From Pseudomonas shahriarae (GTDB lineage Bacteria > Pseudomonadota > Gammaproteobacteria > Pseudomonadales > Pseudomonadaceae): 64,000 bases of DNA. Position 1 is the first letter of the stretch; every line of letters begins with the position of its first letter. Under the pieces are notes generated by a model. That model was not told where the DNA came from and searched no databases. It saw only the letters and a list, made by a program, of their open reading frames with translations. Below, in pieces: positions 58,864 to 64,000 of this stretch. The stretch is from positions 558,001 through 622,000 of the forward strand of contig NZ_CP077085.1 in assembly GCF_014268455.2 (NCBI RefSeq). The letters run 5' to 3'. The translations under genes were made by a program, and so were the position numbers.

Positions 58864-59480
58864 GCCTTGGGTCCAGCCTGTCAGGGCTGGCACTCCCGCA
58901 ACTCTCTACCCTGTACCGCAACACCGCCCACTGGCCTTTGGCTGGCCGGATTGTGGTGGGCGCGGTGCTTGCCTTGCTGGTGCTGATGGTCGGGAATGCT
59001 GTCTACCTGAGTAGCGCGCGCGAGGTTCTGCAGCGTCACGAAGCGGGAGAGATAAGCCTGCGCCAGCAGTTTGCGGCCAAAGCCCGGCAAGCCGCGCAGC
59101 ATGACAGCGTGGTGCGCGAGCTTGAAACCCTGCGCACCGCCTTCACTGAACAGTTGCGCCAAATGCCGACGCTGAGGCAAATGCCCGGCCTGCTGGACGA
59201 CTTCACTCGGCTGGGGCAGCTCAGCGGGGTGCTGGTGGAGCAGCTCAGTGTGCTGGATGAACACATGCAGCCGGTGTTCGTCGAGCGGCCGATGCAGCTC
59301 AAGCTGCTAGGCACCTATCACGACCTCCTGGCCTTCGTCAGTGGCGTGGCCGAGTTGCCGCAGATCGTTACCCTGCATGACTTTGTCATTCGCCCTGCGG
59401 ATTCCGAGGGTGGGGCCTTGTTGAGCCTGACGATGCTCGCCAAGACCTACAGGTACAGCGAGCAGGGAGCATTGCCATGA
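58860..59480 (+). CDS. pilO: Type IV pilus alignment protein PilO
   Basis: A 206-residue PilO, starting with GTG and overlapping pilN by four bases. It has one membrane helix (about residues 30-50), a periplasmic coiled coil (SAREVLQRHEAGEISLRQQF) and a ferredoxin-like domain with MQLKLLGTYHDLLAFVSGV. It pairs with PilN and connects the inner-membrane motor to PilP and the secretin. Length is close to normal. Confidence 0.93.
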   Translation: MSLGSSLSGLALPQLSTLYRNTAHWPLAGRIVVGAVLALLVLMVGNAVYLSSAREVLQRHEAGEISLRQQFAAKARQAAQHDSVVRELETLRTAFTEQLRQMPTLRQMPGLLDDFTRLGQLSGVLVEQLSVLDEHMQPVFVERPMQLKLLGTYHDLLAFVSGVAELPQIVTLHDFVIRPADSEGGALLSLTMLAKTYRYSEQGALP

Positions 59481-59992
59481 GCCGTTTCAAGGTTGTGGGC
59501 CTGGGCCTGGTATTGCTTGCTGGATGCGACAGTGACCCGCAGTTGCAGGCGCTGAATGACGAGTTGCAAACGATTCGCCAGCAAGCGCTGCCTATGGCGG
59601 ATGAGGTGCCCGTGGCGAGACCGGGGCCACGGTTTGTCTCCAGTTCGCCACCCCTGCGTGACCCCTTCCAGCCGCCGGACCAGCCCGCCAGTCGTCCTAC
59701 CGGCAAGCCTGGAGCTGCGCCGGACCTCGACCGCCCCCGGCAGTTTCTCGAAGGGTTTGCCGTGGATCAGTTCCAGATGGTCGGCACCCTGTCGCTGGGC
59801 GCGCAGACGTTTGCCCTGCTACGCGGCGCAGCGGGTGTTCATCGCCTGGCGGTGGGGGATTACCTGGGGACTGATCATGGGCGCGTCGTGGCGATCCATG
59901 AGGGGCAGTTGGAGCTGGTCGAGCTTTTCCCCGATGGTGAGGGCGCCTGGCTTGAGCGTCCGCGCACTTTGGTATTGAACGTGAACTCATAA
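59477..59992 (+). CDS. pilP: Type IV pilus lipoprotein PilP
   Basis: An inner-membrane lipoprotein of 171 residues. The lipobox is LLAGC near residue 18. A Pro/Arg-rich disordered stretch follows, then a beta-sandwich domain (FQMVGTLSLGAQTFALLRG ... VGDYLGTDHGRVVAI) that binds the PilQ N0 region. Overlaps pilO by four bases. Confidence 0.93.
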   Translation: MSRFKVVGLGLVLLAGCDSDPQLQALNDELQTIRQQALPMADEVPVARPGPRFVSSSPPLRDPFQPPDQPASRPTGKPGAAPDLDRPRQFLEGFAVDQFQMVGTLSLGAQTFALLRGAAGVHRLAVGDYLGTDHGRVVAIHEGQLELVELFPDGEGAWLERPRTLVLNVNS

Positions 59993-60004
59993 CGGAAGCA
60001 AAAA

Positions 60005-61393
60005 ATGAAAAGGATTATTTCGTCCTTCGGTGTGGCGCTATGGATAGCGTTCACAGCACCGATGACTGAGGCTGTGCCCAAGCGAATCGACCTGATTCAA
60101 TTGCCTCCTCCCGGTAGTTCGCCCTTGAACACAGCGCGTGGCCCATTTACCGGCAACAGGCTGTCCCTCAACTTTCAGGACATTGAGGTGCGCGCCGTCT
60201 TGCAGCAGATTGCCGATGTGGCCGGGCTCAACCTGGTGGCCGGTGATGATGTGCAAGGCTCGATAACCCTGCGCCTCAAGGATGTGCCGTGGGACCAGGC
60301 CCTGGACCTGGTGTTGCAGGCCAAGGGCCTGGACCGGCGGGTGACCGCCAACGTGCTGCTGGTGGCCCCGGCCGAGGAACTGGCCGCACGGGAGTTGCTG
60401 GCCCTGGAGTCGCGCAAGTTGATGACCGAGCTGACGCCACTGCGTCGGGAGCTGCTGCAAGTCAATTACGCCAAGGCGTCTGAGCTGGCCAAGCTGTTCC
60501 AGTCGGTGACCGGGCTGGAGGGGGCGACCGATGAGCGCGGTTCGGTGACGGTGGATGACCGCACCAACAACATCATCGCCTACCAGACGGGCGAGCGCCT
60601 GGAGGAGCTGCGGCGCATCGTCAGTCAGTTGGATGTGCCGGTACGCCAGGTGATGATCGAGGCGCGGATAGTCGAGGCCAATGTCGACTATGACAAAAGC
60701 GTGGGGGTGCGCTGGGGCGGGTTGCTGCGCAGTAAAGGTAATTGGAGTGGGGGCGGGGTCGATAAAAAACCGTCCGGTGAGGGCGAGTCGCCCGATAGCT
60801 CACCGTTCGTTGACCTGGGCGTGGTCAGCCCGAGCTCCGGCCTGGGCATCGCCTTTATCACCGATAACGTGCTGCTGGACCTGGAACTCACGGCCATGGA
60901 AAAAGGCGGCAATGGCGAAGTGATCTCCCAGCCCAAGGTGGTCACCTCCAACAAGGAAACTGCGCGGATTCTCAAGGGCACCGAGATTCCTTACCAGGAA
61001 GCCACGTCCGAGGGGGCGACCTCGGTCTCGTTCAAGGAAGCCTCGCTGTCCCTGGAGGTGACGCCGCAAATCACCCCCGATGACCAGGTGATCATGGAGG
61101 TTCGGGTGACCAAGGATGAGCCCGACTACCTGAACAAACTCAACGATGTGCCGCCGATCAAGAAGAACGAGGTCAACGCCAAGGTTCTGGTCAGGGACGG
61201 CGAGACCATCGTCCTCGGTGGGGTTTTCTCCAAAAACCAAAGCAAGGTGGTAGATAAAGTGCCATTTTTGGGCGATGTGCCGTATCTTGGCCGCCTTTTC
61301 CGGCGTGATGTGGTTGCCCAAAGAAAATCCGAGCTGCTGGTATTCCTGACTCCGCGTATTATGAATAACCAGGCGATTGCTGTGAGTCGTTGA
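60005..61393 (+). CDS. pilQ: Short PilQ secretin lacking AMIN domains
   Basis: Outer-membrane secretin through which the type IV pilus emerges. The product is 462 residues, against about 700 or more for P. aeruginosa PilQ. A signal peptide (cleaved after TEA) leads almost directly into the STN/N0 domain ([20 protein letters not shown]) and the N1 domain ([16 protein letters not shown]). The secretin barrel follows ([32 protein letters not shown]). The usual N-terminal AMIN peptidoglycan-binding repeats are missing. No frame disruption is seen. Confidence 0.9.
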   Translation: MKRIISSFGVALWIAFTAPMTEAVPKRIDLIQLPPPGSSPLNTARGPFTGNRLSLNFQDIEVRAVLQQIADVAGLNLVAGDDVQGSITLRLKDVPWDQALDLVLQAKGLDRRVTANVLLVAPAEELAARELLALESRKLMTELTPLRRELLQVNYAKASELAKLFQSVTGLEGATDERGSVTVDDRTNNIIAYQTGERLEELRRIVSQLDVPVRQVMIEARIVEANVDYDKSVGVRWGGLLRSKGNWSGGGVDKKPSGEGESPDSSPFVDLGVVSPSSGLGIAFITDNVLLDLELTAMEKGGNGEVISQPKVVTSNKETARILKGTEIPYQEATSEGATSVSFKEASLSLEVTPQITPDDQVIMEVRVTKDEPDYLNKLNDVPPIKKNEVNAKVLVRDGETIVLGGVFSKNQSKVVDKVPFLGDVPYLGRLFRRDVVAQRKSELLVFLTPRIMNNQAIAVSR

Positions 61394-61397
61394 TTCT

Positions 61398-61916
61398 GTG
61401 CGAAATTTGATTCTTGTAGGGCCGATGGGGGCTGGAAAAAGCACCATCGGCCGTTTGCTGGCCAAAGAGCTGCGCCTGCCATTCAAAGACTCCGATAAGG
61501 AAATTGAATTGCGCACGGGCGCCAATATCCCGTGGATCTTCGATAAGGAAGGCGAGCTGGGCTTTCGTGATCGCGAGCAGGCAATGATTGCCGAGCTGTG
61601 CGGCTGCGATGGCGTGGTATTGGCCACCGGCGGCGGCGCCGTGATGCGCGAGGAAAATCGGCGGGCGCTGCATGCTGGCGGTCGGGTGATCTATTTGCAT
61701 GCGTCGGTCGAGCAGCAGGTCGGGCGCACCGCACGTGACCGCAACCGGCCATTACTGCGCACCGCCAACCCCGAGAAAACCCTGCGGGACTTGCTGGCGC
61801 TGCGCGATCCGCTTTATCGGGAAATCGCCGATCTGGTGGTGGAAACCGATGAACGGCCACCGCGCATGGTCGTAATCGACATTCTCGAGCGCCTGCAGCA
61901 ACTGCCGCCCCGTTAA
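61398..61916 (+). CDS. aroK: Shikimate kinase AroK
   Basis: Phosphorylates shikimate at O3 with ATP in aromatic amino acid synthesis. The 172-residue product starts with GTG four bases after the pilQ stop. P-loop [15 protein letters not shown], the [11 protein letters not shown] shikimate-binding block, [13 protein letters not shown] and the LID region RDRNRPLL are standard. It is joined to pilQ in the same run, as in other gammaproteobacteria. Confidence 0.96.
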   Translation: MRNLILVGPMGAGKSTIGRLLAKELRLPFKDSDKEIELRTGANIPWIFDKEGELGFRDREQAMIAELCGCDGVVLATGGGAVMREENRRALHAGGRVIYLHASVEQQVGRTARDRNRPLLRTANPEKTLRDLLALRDPLYREIADLVVETDERPPRMVVIDILERLQQLPPR

Positions 61917-62063
61917 AGCCAGGGCCGAAATGCGCTATCCTCGGCAGCGCGTTACAGTCGTCCGAGGTGTGGCGTAGAGCCATCAGGCAGCGTCCGATCT
62001 CGACGGTGCCGACAACGTTAATACAGGGCAGGATGCCTGCTTCCATCTTCAGCGCGGGGACAC

Positions 62064-63164
62064 ATGCAGACACTTAAGGTCGATCTTGGCGAGCGTAGCT
62101 ACCCGATCCATATTGGCGAGGGTTTGTTGGACCAGCCCGAGTTGCTCGCGCCGCACATTGCCGGGCGACAAGTGGCGATCATCTCCAACGAGACCGTGGC
62201 GCCGCTCTACCTTGAGCGCCTGAGTCGCAGCCTTGCGGCGTATTCGGTGATCTCGGTGATTCTTCCCGACGGCGAAGCCTTCAAGAACTGGGAAACCCTG
62301 CAGCTGATTTTTGACGGCCTGCTCACCGCGCGCCACGACCGGCGGACCACGGTAGTGGCCCTTGGTGGCGGCGTGATCGGCGACATGGCCGGTTTTGCGG
62401 CGGCCTGTTACCAGCGTGGTGTGGACTTTATCCAGGTGCCGACCACCCTGCTGTCCCAGGTCGATTCGTCGGTGGGCGGCAAGACCGGGATCAACCATCC
62501 CCTGGGCAAAAACATGGTTGGCGCGTTCTACCAGCCCAATGCTGTGTTGATCGACACCGCTACCCTCAACACCTTGCCGCCCCGCGAGCTGTCGGCGGGC
62601 CTGGCGGAAGTCATCAAGTACGGGTTGATCTGCGACGAGCCGTTCCTGACCTGGCTTGAAGAGCACGTCGATGCCTTGCGCAACCTGGATCAGGTGGCGC
62701 TGACCGAAGCTATCTCCCGCTCCTGCGCGGCCAAGGCGCTGGTGGTCAATGCCGACGAACGTGAGTCTGGTGTGCGTGCCACCTTGAACCTGGGCCACAC
62801 CTTCGGCCATGCGATTGAAACTCACATGGGCTATGGTGTCTGGTTGCATGGAGAGGCCGTAGCGGCTGGCACAGTGATGGCGTTGGAGATGTCGCAACGC
62901 CTGGGCTGGATCAGTGTCCAAGAGCGTGATCGCGGTATCCGCCTGTTCCAGCGCGCCGGGTTGCCGGTCATCCCCCCTGAGGAGATGACCGAGGCTGATT
63001 TCCTTGAACATATGGCGATAGACAAAAAAGTGATCGATGGTCGTTTGCGTCTGGTGCTGTTGCGCCGAATGGGCGAAGCGGTAGTGACCGACGATTATCC
63101 GAAAGAGATTCTACAGGCCACGCTGGGAGCGGATTACCGCGCCCTGGCCCAGCTGAAAGGTTAA
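62064..63164 (+). CDS. aroB: 3-dehydroquinate synthase AroB
   Basis: Second step of the shikimate pathway, converting DAHP to 3-dehydroquinate with NAD+ and a divalent metal. It is 366 residues. The NAD-binding [19 protein letters not shown], the [19 protein letters not shown] block and the metal ligands in AEVIKYG and [11 protein letters not shown] are clear. The 147-bp gap after aroK may hold its own promoter. damX starts eight bases after its stop plus a short spacer. Confidence 0.96.
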   Translation: MQTLKVDLGERSYPIHIGEGLLDQPELLAPHIAGRQVAIISNETVAPLYLERLSRSLAAYSVISVILPDGEAFKNWETLQLIFDGLLTARHDRRTTVVALGGGVIGDMAGFAAACYQRGVDFIQVPTTLLSQVDSSVGGKTGINHPLGKNMVGAFYQPNAVLIDTATLNTLPPRELSAGLAEVIKYGLICDEPFLTWLEEHVDALRNLDQVALTEAISRSCAAKALVVNADERESGVRATLNLGHTFGHAIETHMGYGVWLHGEAVAAGTVMALEMSQRLGWISVQERDRGIRLFQRAGLPVIPPEEMTEADFLEHMAIDKKVIDGRLRLVLLRRMGEAVVTDDYPKEILQATLGADYRALAQLKG

Positions 63165-63174
63165 CCAGATCCCG

Positions 63175-64000
63175 ATGACTAGTTTGCATGCCGACGAGGC
63201 TTTCCTCGGCCATTACCAGTTGAGCCACGACCCTTTTGCGCCACGGGTTCCCGGTTTCAAGTTTTTCCCTGCGCAGCGCAAGCCGGTGCTGGGGCAGTTG
63301 CATCACCTGGCGCGCTACAGCCAGTTGCTGCTGGTGGTCACTGGCCCTCTGGGCAGCGGCAAGACTTTGCTGCGCCAGGCCCTGGTGGCCAGCACTAACA
63401 AGCAATCGGTGCAGAGCGTGGTGGTTTCCGCCCGTGGTGCCGGCGATGCGGCAGGCGTGTTGCGCCAGGTTGCCCAGGCGCTGGACGTGGCCAATGCCGA
63501 GCCCGCCGCAATTCTCAAGCAAGTGGTGCAGTTGGGCCTGACCGGCCAGGAAGTCTACCTGCTGGTGGACGATGCCGAGCAGCTCGACGAGTCCGCTCTG
63601 GAAGCGTTGCTGGCCCTGGCGGCGGGTACGCCGGAAGGTCGTCCCCATGTCTTCCTGTTCGGTGAGGCGTCGCTGATTGCCGATCTGGAGCAGCTCAGTG
63701 GCGAGCAAGAGCTGTTTCACGTCATCGAATTGCAGCCCTACGAAGAAGAAGAAACCCGCGAGTACCTGGCCCAGCGCCTTGAAGGTGCCGGCCAGGGCAT
63801 CGAACTTTTCTCTGCCCAGCAGATCTCTGATATTCACGAAAGCTCCGACGGCTGGCCTGGCACCATCAACCAGGTTGCCCGCGATGCAATGATCGAAGCC
63901 ATGATTGCCAGCCGCTCTGCGGTTAAGCGTCCAAAGATGGGGTTCACCATGCCGAAGAAACACGTACTGGCGATTTCTGCTGTTGTCGTGGTTGCCGTAG
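63175..64000 (+). CDS. damX: DamX-like AAA/SPOR protein (3' partial)
   Basis: Cell-division-associated protein. The frame from ATG 63175 (MTSLHADEAFLGHYQLSHDP) is open to the end of the window, at least 275 residues. It has an AAA-type domain with P-loop GPLGSGKTLLRQAL and a Walker B-like VYLLVDDAEQL. A membrane helix begins at the very end (HVLAISAVVVVAV). The C-terminal SPOR domain expected for DamX would lie outside the window. Position after aroB matches the aroK-aroB-damX order of gammaproteobacteria. The identification is by context and the N-terminal domain. Confidence 0.88.
   Translation, partial: MTSLHADEAFLGHYQLSHDPFAPRVPGFKFFPAQRKPVLGQLHHLARYSQLLLVVTGPLGSGKTLLRQALVASTNKQSVQSVVVSARGAGDAAGVLRQVAQALDVANAEPAAILKQVVQLGLTGQEVYLLVDDAEQLDESALEALLALAAGTPEGRPHVFLFGEASLIADLEQLSGEQELFHVIELQPYEEEETREYLAQRLEGAGQGIELFSAQQISDIHESSDGWPGTINQVARDAMIEAMIASRSAVKRPKMGFTMPKKHVLAISAVVVVAV

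Overview
The window is a 64 kb piece of a Pseudomonas chromosome, most likely from the P. fluorescens group. The evidence is the high-GC coding style, a complete Pseudomonas-type hut cluster, the medium-chain-length PHA gene set (phaC1-phaZ-phaC2-phaD and phaI-phaF), a pilMNOPQ-aroK-aroB-damX block, and many copies of the short palindromic REP/REPIN repeat common in this group. I see no phage, insertion sequence, CRISPR array, tRNA or rRNA. Species is inferred only from gene content and protein resemblance.

Layout. 1-14.5 kb: histidine utilisation on the + strand: hutC (5' end cut by the window), hutD, hutU, urocanate permease, ABC transporter hutXWV, two histidase paralogues (hutH1, hutH2), histidine permease, hutI, hutG. 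hutF is not visible. The gap before hutU holds a good sigma-54 promoter, an NtrC-like enhancer and a HutC-like operator. 14.6-15.5 kb: two unknown small genes in a base composition unlike the rest. 15.8-21.8 kb: pip-dtd, then opgG-opgH for periplasmic glucans. 22.0-25.6 kb: an amino-acid ABC transporter with two tandem, duplicated binding proteins. 25.6-29.7 kb: two tandem chemoreceptors on the - strand. 29.8-35.8 kb: a tight - strand run ubiE-ubiJ-ubiB-hisI-hisE-tatA-tatB-tatC-rsmE. 35.9-44.4 kb: PHA granule, synthesis and turnover genes, with a LysR regulator and about 0.5 kb of low-GC DNA lying between phaF and phaD. 44.6-49.7 kb: a DUF971 protein, hslVU protease, a SPOR-domain protein and argS. 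49.9-57.4 kb: priA, rpmE, a secreted nuclease, malic enzyme and penicillin-binding protein 1A. 57.7-64 kb: pilMNOPQ, aroK, aroB and the start of damX.

How it works together. HutTu, HutTh and HutXWV bring in urocanate, histidine and related substrates. HutH2, HutU, HutI and HutG (with HutF outside the window) degrade histidine to glutamate. HutC represses and HutD limits the system, while nitrogen and carbon control probably act through NtrC/CbrB with sigma-54 and through Crc/Hfq at mRNA leaders. PHA genes store carbon from fatty-acid metabolism. The Tat, peptidoglycan (PBP1A, DamX, SPOR) and type IV pilus alignment genes serve the envelope.

Most unusual points: HutH1 is an intact histidase-like protein that has lost exactly the Ala-Ser-Gly triad that forms the MIO cofactor; PilM has an apparent in-frame internal deletion of about 135 residues and PilQ lacks the N-terminal AMIN region, so the pilus alignment complex looks reduced; a LysR gene interrupts the usual phaD-phaF junction; and the rpmE terminator sits inside the signal-peptide codons of the next gene.
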